This document shows, piece by piece, positions 1-5,372 of a DNA stretch of 5,372 nucleotides. Positions within the stretch are counted from its first letter, which is position 1. Each line of letters begins with the position of its first letter. The notes below the pieces were generated by a model. That model saw nothing but the letters and a program-made list of their open reading frames with translations, had not been told where the DNA came from and made no database searches. Made by a program: the position numbers and the translations under genes. This stretch comes from Alphaproteobacteria bacterium TMED93. Its GTDB lineage: Bacteria; Pseudomonadota; Alphaproteobacteria; TMED109. The stretch spans positions 15,428-20,799 of the forward strand of contig NHEU02000043.1 in NCBI GenBank assembly GCA_002171495.2. The letters are read 5' to 3'.

Positions 1-270
1 TCACATAAAATAATATTTAAAAATATATCACTAAAAGGTTTTTGGTTATCACTGTGGCTTGAAAAAATGTCCTATAAAGATAAGACAAATCTTTACAATC
101 ATTTAACAGAGTTAATTATCAAAAATATATTATATACAAAAGTTGATAAAATTTATCATGTTAAAGATATTAAAAAAGCAATTTCTAAAGCAAATAAATT
201 TAGAAGAAATGGAAAAATAATAGTGGGATTTGATAAAAATTTAATTAATAAATACAATACTTTAATGTAG
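1..270 (+). CDS. C-terminal fragment of MECR-like medium-chain dehydrogenase/reductase (enoyl reductase / quinone oxidoreductase type)
   Basis: The reading frame is open from the first base to a TAG at 268-270, so 89 residues are visible and the true start lies left of the window. An internal ATG at 67 is not the start, because the residues before it belong to the family. The visible part resembles the C-terminus of NADPH-dependent trans-2-enoyl-CoA reductases (MECR/Etr1) and related zinc-less MDR proteins. It has the strand-plus-turn GFWLSLW at residues 13-19, close to the GFWLSQW I recall from MECR. It then has a helix-rich stretch, the YHVKDIKKAISKA segment at 52-64 (the usual 'pLedi.eAl..a' helix) and the final GKIIV strand at 71-75. 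The Rossmann NADPH-binding core is not in the window, so substrate cannot be judged; enoyl-CoA and quinones are both possible. The gene ends 17 bp from the convergent peroxiredoxin stop. Confidence 0.8.
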   Translation, partial: SHKIIFKNISLKGFWLSLWLEKMSYKDKTNLYNHLTELIIKNILYTKVDKIYHVKDIKKAISKANKFRRNGKIIVGFDKNLINKYNTLM

Positions 271-287
271 AGTTCTAAGAAATTTAC

Positions 288-803
288 TTACACTAAACTA
301 GCAAGTACTTTTTGAGCACTTGATACATCAAAGACACCGGGTTTTTCTACAAATAACTTTTCTACCTTAAGGCCTGTTAATATCATTGCAAAACGCTGAG
401 ATCTTACACCCAAAGAATACATTGAACCATCAAAAGTTAAACCAATAGACTTTGATAGGCTAGCATTGCCATCAGCAATAAAAATAATATCATTTCCTGC
501 CTTGTTCGCATCACACCAAGCTTTCATTACAAAAGGATCGTTTACAGATAGACAAACTATCTCATCAATTTTTTTTTCCTTAAATGCACTAGCGTAAGTT
601 AAAAAACCTGGTAAATGCTTAGCTGAACAGGTTGGTGTAAATGCTCCAGGTACAGAGAATAATACAATTTTTTTATCTTTAGGATGCATAAGAGAATGGT
701 CTGCAAACAATAAACCTAACTTAATATCCTTTATCTCATCTTTTACAATAGCCTTTACAGCAATATCAGGTAAATTATCTCCTTCTCTAATCATTTCACT
801 CAT
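288..803 (-). CDS. Peroxiredoxin, Prx5/PrxII type (thiol peroxidase, redoxin family)
   Basis: This is a cytosolic thiol peroxidase that reduces H2O2 and organic hydroperoxides using a thiol donor such as glutaredoxin or thioredoxin. The protein is 171 residues, full length for the family (about 160-170). The active-site segment VPGAFTPTC lies at 52-59, fitting the PxxxTxxC pattern, with peroxidatic Cys59 and Thr56. It is followed by HLPGF, then SVNDPFVMKAW and GVRSQRFAM, which carries the conserved Arg. Cys84 lies exactly 25 residues after Cys59, the spacing of the resolving Cys in plant-type PrxII, so an atypical 2-Cys mechanism is plausible; Cys97 is additional. I chose the ATG at 803 because GGAG sits six bases before it. 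An upstream TTG at 815 would place that ribosome site inside the gene. No signal peptide is visible. The gene is divergent from selD and convergent with the reductase on its other side. Confidence 0.95.
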   Translation of the reverse strand: MSEMIREGDNLPDIAVKAIVKDEIKDIKLGLLFADHSLMHPKDKKIVLFSVPGAFTPTCSAKHLPGFLTYASAFKEKKIDEIVCLSVNDPFVMKAWCDANKAGNDIIFIADGNASLSKSIGLTFDGSMYSLGVRSQRFAMILTGLKVEKLFVEKPGVFDVSSAQKVLASLV

Positions 804-862
804 ATTTATCTCCAATTTATCTTTATATAGTTAAAAAAAATATTATTTTGTTAATATATCAT
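804..862. promoter_or_regulatory. Divergent promoter region between peroxiredoxin and selD-selU
   Basis: This 59-bp region is almost pure A/T and must hold the promoters of two divergent genes, unless selD starts slightly upstream. On the plus strand TATTAT at 841-846 is a five-of-six match to the -10 consensus. Another -10-like TAATAT lies at 852-857, so close to the ATG at 863 that the mRNA would be leaderless or nearly so. On the minus strand TTAACA (849-854) and TATATA (824-829) could form a weak -35/-10 pair, but the spacer would be 19 bases. With such AT content all of these can occur by chance, so the region is supported by position more than by motif. I see no operator-like palindrome. 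Confidence 0.4.
810..813 (-). promoter_or_regulatory. Ribosome binding site deciding the peroxiredoxin start
   Basis: On the minus strand the sequence reads GGAG, then six bases (ATAAAT), then ATG at 803-801. This good Shine-Dalgarno spacing favours the start at 803 over the in-frame TTG at 815-813, which overlaps the site itself. Confidence 0.75.
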
Positions 863-3022
863 ATGCTTAAAACAAAAAAAAATGTAATAAAAAAAGATCT
901 TATTCTTTTAGGTGCAGGTCATGCAAACATAGAAGTTATAAAATATTTAGGAAGAATAAAATTACAAGGCCTTAGAATAACATTAGTTTCGAAAAACTTT
1001 CATACTACATATTCAGGAATGGTACCAGGCTATATTGAGGGTATATATAGTTGGGATGAAATTAATATTGACTTAATCAAATTATCATACCAGTACAATA
1101 TCAACGTTGTAGTAGCTGAAGTTATAAATATATCTGCAAAAGAAAAAAAAATATATCTTAAAGATAGAGCACCTATGAAGTTTGATTTTTTATCAATAAA
1201 TTTAGGAATAAAATCAAATACAAAGAATATTTTTGGAGCAAATAAAAACGCCCTTTTCCTAAAGCCAATATCAGAGATTAAAAGTACAATTTTATCTATT
1301 GTTAAAAATAAAAGTAATAATGTAGCTATTATTGGAGGAGGAGCAGCAGGAGTAGAAGTCTCATTGGCCCTTAAAGAAAGATTTAGGAAAAGTAATATAA
1401 ATAAAAATATTATATTAATATCTAAAAATAATGATTTAATGAAAAATTACCCTCTATCTGTAAAGCGCTCTTTAAAAAATGAGTTAATTAAGCAAAATAT
1501 AAATATATTATATAGCAGCAACGTGACTAAAGTTAATAAGTCGTATATTGAAATTAATGGCTCACGTAAATTAAAATGTAGTTGCACTATTCTTGCTACT
1601 GATGCTTGGCCTCCTGATTTAGTAAGTAGTTCAGATTTAAAAGTTTCTAAAAGTGGCTTTATTTCTGTTTTAAATACTTTACAAACCAAAACAAATCCTA
1701 ATATCTTTGCTAGTGGAGATATTGCAGATATTGAAAACTATAAATTAGTCAAAGCAGGAGTTTACGCAGTAAGACAATCAAAAACTCTTAAAAAAAATTT
1801 GGAAAGACTATATAAAAATAAAAGTTTAATTAAATACTTACCACAAAGGTCATATCTATCAATAATAGGTTTAACTAATGGCAAGGCATTAGGAAGCAAA
1901 TATTTTTTATCTTTAAAAAGCAAGTTTTTTTGGCAATTAAAAAGATATATTGATAAAAGGTTTATAAAGAATTATAAAAATTTTAATTATCATAATAAAA
2001 ATTTAATAACTAATCAAAATAGTAATGAACCAAGTGAACATAATATGCAATGTGCAGGCTGTGGTAGTAAAGTGCCTCAAACAGTATTAGACAAGATATT
2101 CATAAATAATTTTAAAGAAGGATCATTCGATGCCAATGATATTAAAGGCGCTAATCAATTAGTTCATACTGTAGATATAATTACTTCTATAATTGATGAC
2201 TTATATTTATTGGGAAAACTTGCTGCTAAACATGCATTAAATGATTTAGTTGCTTCAAACTCACAAATTTTATCAGCACAAATGATTTTGGGTATACCTC
2301 TGTCTTTAAGTAAGATTCAGAGAAGAGATATATATCAAATTAAAGAAGGAGCTAATACAATATTTAAAGAATTTGGAAGCACTGTAACGGGAGGACACAG
2401 CTACAGTATAGAAGAAGGAAAAACTACTTTAGGCTTTTCTCTTATAGGGAAAAAAAATACAGTTAAGAAATATAAGAAAAATACAAAAGAAAAGCTTAAA
2501 ATTATAATGACAGGAAAACTTGGCACTGCTTTGATAATGGCAGGTTTGAATAATAAAATTATATCTGGCAAGTATTATAATGAAGTAATTAATGAAATGA
2601 TTGGTTCAAACTTTTTATTATATAAATTATTTAAGAAACATAAAATAAAAGATATTACAGATATATCAGGTTTTGGACTAGCTTTGCACCTTAATAATTT
2701 ATTATTAAGAAATAAAATGTTTAAAGGAGCTAAAATATATCTAGATAAAATCCCTATACTTGAAGGCGCCAAAGAGGCTTTGATAAAAAAGGTCACATCT
2801 AGTTTAACTTACTCTAATAAAAGCAGTATAAACAATAAGTTAAACGTATTAGTTAAAAATAGAAAATATCTAAATATATTATTTGACCCTCAAACAGCAG
2901 GTGGTTTTTTATTTATAGTTAATAGAAATCACAAGATTATTAAGGACTTATCTGAAAATGATATTACTTTTTCTGAAATAGGAAATATTTCTTTTAATGA
3001 TAATAAAATCAAAATTTTATAA
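863..3022 (+). CDS. selD: Fused FAD-dependent oxidoreductase / selenide, water dikinase (SelD)
   Basis: The C-terminal half makes selenophosphate from selenide, ATP and water, the selenium donor for SelU; the N-terminal half is an NDH-2-like pyridine nucleotide-disulfide oxidoreductase. Of 719 residues, 13-25 (LILLGAGHANIEV) form the FAD dinucleotide fold, 158-165 (GGGAAGVE) the NAD(P)H fold and 283-290 (ASGDIADI) the second FAD motif. A linker at about 325-390 leads to SelD. There, CAGCGSK at 397-403 carries Cys400 and Lys403, matching E. coli Cys17 and Lys20. Asp438, Asp461 and Asp600 sit at Mg/ATP-binding positions, with GGHS at 510-513, TDISGFG at 599-605 and DPQTAGG at 675-681. The usual AMG after the Asp461 helix is ASN here. 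The catalytic residue is Cys, not Sec. I prefer ATG 863 to an in-frame TTG at 848; neither has a Shine-Dalgarno site. The stop overlaps the selU start by one base, indicating translational coupling. The fusion is known in other bacteria and some algae; the flavin half's reaction is inferred to be handling of selenium redox state. Confidence 0.95.
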   Translation: MLKTKKNVIKKDLILLGAGHANIEVIKYLGRIKLQGLRITLVSKNFHTTYSGMVPGYIEGIYSWDEINIDLIKLSYQYNINVVVAEVINISAKEKKIYLKDRAPMKFDFLSINLGIKSNTKNIFGANKNALFLKPISEIKSTILSIVKNKSNNVAIIGGGAAGVEVSLALKERFRKSNINKNIILISKNNDLMKNYPLSVKRSLKNELIKQNINILYSSNVTKVNKSYIEINGSRKLKCSCTILATDAWPPDLVSSSDLKVSKSGFISVLNTLQTKTNPNIFASGDIADIENYKLVKAGVYAVRQSKTLKKNLERLYKNKSLIKYLPQRSYLSIIGLTNGKALGSKYFLSLKSKFFWQLKRYIDKRFIKNYKNFNYHNKNLITNQNSNEPSEHNMQCAGCGSKVPQTVLDKIFINNFKEGSFDANDIKGANQLVHTVDIITSIIDDLYLLGKLAAKHALNDLVASNSQILSAQMILGIPLSLSKIQRRDIYQIKEGANTIFKEFGSTVTGGHSYSIEEGKTTLGFSLIGKKNTVKKYKKNTKEKLKIIMTGKLGTALIMAGLNNKIISGKYYNEVINEMIGSNFLLYKLFKKHKIKDITDISGFGLALHLNNLLLRNKMFKGAKIYLDKIPILEGAKEALIKKVTSSLTYSNKSSINNKLNVLVKNRKYLNILFDPQTAGGFLFIVNRNHKIIKDLSENDITFSEIGNISFNDNKIKIL

Positions 3023-4068
3023 TGCCTATAAAATATATAACTAATTGGAATACAAAAAAAATTAATCAAATTATTGATGTTAGAAGCCCTAATGAATTTC
3101 AATTAGACCATATACCAGGTTCAATTAATTTACCAGTATTAAAAAATAATGAAAGAGAGCTTATAGGAACTATTTATAAAAAAGATAGTCCATTTAAAGC
3201 AAAAAAATTAGGTGCCTCATTTATTTCTAAAAATATATCCATTCTAATTAAAAAAAAATTTATTCATAATCAAGGCAATTGGAAACCATTAATATATTGT
3301 TGGAGAGGTGGACAAAGATCTAATGCAATTTCTATTACTTTATCTGAAATTGGCTGGGAGGTTTATTTACTTAAGGGTGGATATAAGACTTACAGAAAGG
3401 AAATCATTAATTCTTTAAATAAGCTTGTAAATAACTTTAAATTTATTGTGCTAAGAGGTAAGACAGGAACAGCTAAAACCAAAATTTTAGAGACACTTTT
3501 AAATAATGAAGGCAATGTATTGAATTTAGAAAAAATAGCAAAACACAAAGGATCTCTATTAGGCAAACACCCTAACCAAGAACAACCATCTCAGAAGTTG
3601 TTTGAAAGTTTAATATATTTTGAACTTAGAAAATTAAAAAAAAATAAACCTGTTTTTGTAGAAAGCGAGAGTAGTAAAATAGGAAACCTTTTTCTCCCTT
3701 CAAATCTTCTATTTAAAATTGAAAATTCACCTTGTATAGACATTGAGACAAATATAGATGCAAGAGCATCGTTTTTAGTGAAAGATTATTCTAAATTTAT
3801 TTTAAAAAAAAATAGTTTCAATGAACTATTTGCATATGCAAATACTAAGCTAGGACGTGAAATTGTAGAAAAGTGGAAAATAAATTATGCTAAAAAAAAT
3901 TGGAAAGCATTAGCCACGCAATTAATATTAGAATACTATGACCCCCTTTACTCTCATAAAAAAAATAAAAAAAGTAATTTAGTAATAGAAAAAATCAAAC
4001 TTCAATCCTTAAACAAAACCTCTATTAATAGTTTTTGTGCCTATTTAAAAAAAAAGTATTGTAAATAA
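3022..4068 (+). CDS. selU: tRNA 2-selenouridine synthase (SelU / MnmH / YbbB)
   Basis: This enzyme modifies the wobble uridine (position 34) of tRNAs such as those for Lys, Glu and Gln. It geranylates 2-thiouridine and then exchanges the geranyl-thio group for selenium from selenophosphate. The 348 residues cover the full family architecture. The N-terminal rhodanese domain has DVRSPNEF at 19-26, HIPGSINLP at 30-38 and the active-site CWRGG at 93-97, with Cys93 matching the catalytic Cys of YbbB. The C-terminal P-loop domain has GKTGTAKT at 146-153 (an Ala in place of the second Gly, as is common in the family), HKGSLLG at 175-181, VESESSKIG at 213-221 and YYDPLY at 305-310. The ATG is formed within TAATG at the end of selD, and no separate ribosome site is present, so it is probably translated by coupling. 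Direct linkage to selD supports a selenium-for-tRNA pathway. Confidence 0.96.
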   Translation: MPIKYITNWNTKKINQIIDVRSPNEFQLDHIPGSINLPVLKNNERELIGTIYKKDSPFKAKKLGASFISKNISILIKKKFIHNQGNWKPLIYCWRGGQRSNAISITLSEIGWEVYLLKGGYKTYRKEIINSLNKLVNNFKFIVLRGKTGTAKTKILETLLNNEGNVLNLEKIAKHKGSLLGKHPNQEQPSQKLFESLIYFELRKLKKNKPVFVESESSKIGNLFLPSNLLFKIENSPCIDIETNIDARASFLVKDYSKFILKKNSFNELFAYANTKLGREIVEKWKINYAKKNWKALATQLILEYYDPLYSHKKNKKSNLVIEKIKLQSLNKTSINSFCAYLKKKYCK

Positions 4069-4082
4069 CTTTATTTAATTAC

Positions 4083-4110
4083 AAGTATTATTTATAGTAC
4101 CTATACTTTT
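4083..4110 (+). terminator. Weak stem-loop after selU, possible terminator or attenuator
   Basis: AAGTAT (4083-4088) is the reverse complement of ATACTT (4103-4108), with a 14-base loop and a short T run (4107-4110) overlapping the second arm. An alternative small hairpin, ATAG-TAC-CTAT, lies inside at 4094-4104. Both stems are AT-rich and short, so stability is poor. The position, 14 bases after the selU stop, is right for a terminator, but transcription into the following small gene is equally likely. Confidence 0.25.
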
Positions 4111-4121
4111 AATAATAAATA

Positions 4122-4125
4122 GAGG
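4122..4125 (+). promoter_or_regulatory. Ribosome binding site of the small membrane protein
   Basis: GAGG within AGAGGAAATATG precedes the ATG at 4130 by four bases. Several neighbouring genes lack a recognisable site, so this is good evidence that the short ORF is translated from this start. Confidence 0.65.
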
Positions 4126-4129
4126 AAAT

Positions 4130-4357
4130 ATGTTTTTAAAAAAATATTTAAAATGGATTAGTACTTTTTTAGTATTAACCGGGATACTACTTACAAACCT
4201 TAACCTCTATCCAACTAATCTTTTTTTTCACGGATTAGGGGTTATAGGATGGACAGTTGCAGGATTCATATCTAAAGATAAAGCGATATTAACTAATTTT
4301 GGTCTTCAAATCCCTCTATTCATTGTAGGGTTTACCAATTTAATATTAGATAGTTAA
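4130..4357 (+). CDS. Small three-helix membrane protein of unknown function
   Basis: The product is 75 residues and strongly hydrophobic. It has three probable membrane helices at about 8-24, 31-47 and 52-72, joined by a short polar loop (NLNLYPTN, 23-30) and a charged turn (SKDK, 48-51). The N-terminus is Lys-rich (KKYLK, 4-8), which by the positive-inside rule suggests a cytoplasmic N-terminus. A clear ribosome site, GAGG at 4122-4125, stands four bases before the ATG, better than that of any neighbour except the peroxiredoxin. The overall pattern of YP, a Trp in the second helix, and an Asn early in the third reminds me of small uncharacterised membrane families common in marine Alphaproteobacteria (perhaps DUF6552-like), but I cannot confirm the family. 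It lies 61 bp after selU on the same strand, so it could be read with the selenium genes or independently. No function can be assigned. Confidence 0.75.
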   Translation: MFLKKYLKWISTFLVLTGILLTNLNLYPTNLFFHGLGVIGWTVAGFISKDKAILTNFGLQIPLFIVGFTNLILDS

Positions 4358-4366
4358 TTATAAATT

Positions 4367-4395
4367 TTATTGATTTACGATAAATATTGTATAAT
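4367..4395 (+). promoter_or_regulatory. Candidate sigma-70-type promoter for the VOC-DUF2805 gene pair
   Basis: A perfect -10 consensus, TATAAT, lies at 4390-4395. The -35 side is poor: TTATTG at 4367-4372 has the right 17-base spacing but matches only two consensus bases. TTGATT at 4370-4375 matches better but leaves a 14-base spacer. Transcription would start around 4402, about 25 bases before the GTG start of the VOC gene. The promoter sits in the only sizeable gap (4358-4426) between the membrane protein and the VOC gene, which makes a promoter here reasonable. Confidence 0.45.
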
Positions 4396-4426
4396 CTAAC
4401 TATGAAAATTAAACGTATTAATTATT

Positions 4427-4717
4427 GTGGATAAAATACATCATATAGCAATTGAAGTTAAAAATATTCAGGAAAGTATTAATTGGTATACTAGCAATAC
4501 AGAATGTAAAATTACATATCAAGATGATACCTGGGCTTTACTTAATTATGATAATATTAGTTTAGCACTAGTTTTACCTAATATGCATCCCCCTCATATT
4601 GCTTTTGAAAAAGCGAATGCTGAAGACTATGGTAAATTAAAAAAACATAGAGACGGTACTTCATCAGTATACATCAATGATCCATCAAATAACTCAGTTG
4701 AAATATTAAAGAAATAA
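4427..4717 (+). CDS. VOC superfamily protein (glyoxalase/bleomycin-resistance/dioxygenase fold)
   Basis: The 96-residue product has the paired beta-alpha-beta-beta-beta pattern of vicinal oxygen chelate proteins, near the lower size limit of the superfamily (usually about 110-140 residues). The first module opens with KIHHIAIEVKNIQESINWY (3-21), and the second with PPHIAFEK (55-62). The C-terminal strand reads DPSNNSVEIL (85-94). Likely metal ligands are His6, His57 and Glu92; the fourth usual ligand, at the end of the first module (LALVLP, 46-51), is not evident. Metal binding and enzymatic activity are therefore uncertain, and the substrate cannot be told. The start is GTG at 4427; no ATG is available in frame nearby, the family-typical first strand follows immediately, and no Shine-Dalgarno site is seen. 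The next gene begins six bases after the stop, indicating an operon. Confidence 0.87.
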   Translation: MDKIHHIAIEVKNIQESINWYTSNTECKITYQDDTWALLNYDNISLALVLPNMHPPHIAFEKANAEDYGKLKKHRDGTSSVYINDPSNNSVEILKK

Positions 4718-4723
4718 AGTAGA

Positions 4724-4930
4724 GTGTCTAATAAGTTTAATACACATGAGTTAATTGAAAGGGCTTGGTGTGACAAAACCGACTTTGAAGCAATCAGTGA
4801 AACTGAAAGCTTAAATGAAAATGATGTAAAAAAAATTTTAAGAAAGAACCTTAAAAAGAGAAGCTATGTTTTATGGAGAAAAAGAATAGCTAAAATTAAG
4901 TCAAACAAAAAATTAAGTAAATTATTTTAG
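4724..4930 (+). CDS. DUF2805 / TIGR03643 family small protein
   Basis: The product is 68 residues, basic and probably cytoplasmic. It matches the pattern of this uncharacterised family: AWCDKTDFEAI at 14-24 (the usual 'AW.DrT.FeaI' core), then LNENDVKKILRKNLKKRSY at 30-48 and WRKRI at 51-55. The predicted helix-turn-helix-like layout and many Lys/Arg residues would suit nucleic acid binding, but that is inference. The start is GTG at 4724, six bases after the VOC stop; the preceding AGTAGA is at best a weak ribosome site, so coupling to the VOC gene is likely. The C-terminal tail (56-68) is Lys-rich. Its last nine bases overlap the convergent fasciclin gene on the other strand. Family assignment is by recalled motif only. 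Confidence 0.8.
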   Translation: MSNKFNTHELIERAWCDKTDFEAISETESLNENDVKKILRKNLKKRSYVLWRKRIAKIKSNKKLSKLF

Positions 4931-5372
4931 ATTTTCATAAAACTTTTTGAACTCTAACTCTGTCTGTAAACAGCAAGTAGTAAGAGCAAACTCTTCTCTT
5001 ATTTTAGCATCTAACCTTCTATCTTTACTAGATTGTTGTAAAAACATTACACATTCAACTGGAATAACTCTAAAATTATCTACTATAAATGGCTCCCCTT
5101 GAATTATAATATCCTTTACAAATAGGTCTCCTACCTCATAAGTATAGTAGATGCTTCCATCTAAACTCAGTGCCATTCCATCATTTTTTAAATTATCTTT
5201 AGCTAAACTATCACCACTATAAATATGGGACAGTATTAGTTTAGTAGTAACTTTAATATTATTTTGTCTTATATCTCTTTTAAAAGAATTAGGCATTTTT
5301 TTAAAAGCTTCATCAGTAGGTGCAAAAATAGTAGATTTAACACTATTATTTATTAGAGATAAAAATAAAGGA
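4922..5372 (-). CDS. Fasciclin-domain protein, 5'-truncated by the window edge
   Basis: The frame is open on the minus strand from the right edge (last complete codon 5371-5369) to a TAA at 4924-4922, giving about 149 visible residues. The Met codon at 5296 is internal, because the codons before it (5303-5326) encode FAPTDEAF, the hallmark fasciclin H1 motif. Further along come LILSHIYSG, corresponding to the 'll.yHvvpG' H2 region, and EPFIVDNFRVIPVECVMFL, corresponding to the final 'vi.s.ngvvhvid.vl' strands. Fasciclin (FAS1) domains are usually secreted or surface-located adhesion modules; the start and any signal peptide lie outside the window. The stretch after the domain (about 112-149) is an extra charged tail with a Cys-Cys pair at 133-134, which standard FAS1 domains do not need. 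The middle of the domain is divergent. The 3' end overlaps the DUF2805 gene by nine bases. Confidence 0.85.
   Translation of the reverse strand, partial: PLFLSLINNSVKSTIFAPTDEAFKKMPNSFKRDIRQNNIKVTTKLILSHIYSGDSLAKDNLKNDGMALSLDGSIYYTYEVGDLFVKDIIIQGEPFIVDNFRVIPVECVMFLQQSSKDRRLDAKIREEFALTTCCLQTELEFKKFYENLK

Noticed and set aside
67..270. A 67-residue stand-alone small protein starting at ATG 67
   Set aside because: The frame is open to base 1 and the residues before this Met (including GFWLSLW) match the MDR/MECR C-terminus, so this is the tail of a larger gene.
831..846. A-run and AT-rich stretch as a phage attachment site or replication origin signal
   Set aside because: It is an ordinary AT-rich intergenic stretch in an AT-rich genome; there are no DnaA-box-like repeats, direct repeats or integrase gene.
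1447..1689. An 80-codon open frame on the minus strand inside selD
   Set aside because: It lies wholly inside the flavoprotein domain of selD, whose motifs are clear in the plus frame, has no ribosome site and resembles no family.
2051..2071. Possible selenocysteine at the SelD active site
   Set aside because: The catalytic position is encoded by TGT (2060-2062), ordinary Cys; there is no in-frame TGA in the gene.
2575..2796. A 73-codon open frame on the minus strand inside selD
   Set aside because: It is antisense to the well-conserved SelD domain (TDISGFG region) and shows no family features of its own; it is a by-product of the plus-strand codons.
4922..5296. A complete 124-residue protein starting at the Met at 5296
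   Set aside because: The codons upstream encode the fasciclin FAPTDEAF motif in the same frame and run open to the window edge, so the gene is truncated by the window instead.

Overview
The window is a gene-dense, very AT-rich stretch (G+C below about one third by eye) of a bacterial chromosome. Gene content and protein style suggest a small-genome marine bacterium, most likely an alphaproteobacterium of the SAR11/HIMB59 kind. The taxon is an inference from base composition and family resemblance, since there is no rRNA or other marker gene here. Nothing looks like a mobile element, CRISPR array, tRNA or rRNA.

Layout, left to right. (1) The C-terminal end of a zinc-less medium-chain reductase of the MECR/quinone-oxidoreductase type enters from the left on + (1-270). 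(2) It runs convergently into a complete Prx5/PrxII-type peroxiredoxin on - (288-803). (3) A 59-bp divergent intergenic region (804-862) separates the peroxiredoxin from a two-gene selenium module on +. The first gene is a fused FAD-dependent oxidoreductase/selenide water dikinase (SelD, 863-3022). The second is tRNA 2-selenouridine synthase (SelU/MnmH, 3022-4068). They overlap by one base (TAATG). (4) A 75-residue membrane protein of unknown function follows on + (4130-4357) with its own good ribosome binding site. (5) After an intergenic region with a consensus -10 box come a minimal VOC/glyoxalase-fold protein (4427-4717) and, six bases later, a DUF2805/TIGR03643-type small protein (4724-4930). 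(6) The last gene lies on - (4922-5372). It is the C-terminal part of a fasciclin-domain protein whose start is beyond the right edge, and its 3' end overlaps the previous gene by 9 bp.

The clearest biological unit is the selenium module. SelD makes selenophosphate from selenide and ATP, and SelU uses it to replace sulfur by selenium in 2-thiouridine at the wobble position of certain tRNAs. No selA, selB or selC is visible, so within this window the trait is selenium use for tRNA modification, not for selenocysteine insertion. SelD itself has Cys, not Sec, at its catalytic position. The fused flavoprotein half presumably supplies or handles reduced selenium for the SelD half; this is known as a recurring fusion but its reaction is not established by anything seen here.

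I see no convincing, wholly undescribed system. The items most worth a second look are the fused SelD with an altered core loop, the small membrane protein after selU, the tiny leader ORF in front of the VOC gene, and the Cys-Cys tail of the fasciclin protein.
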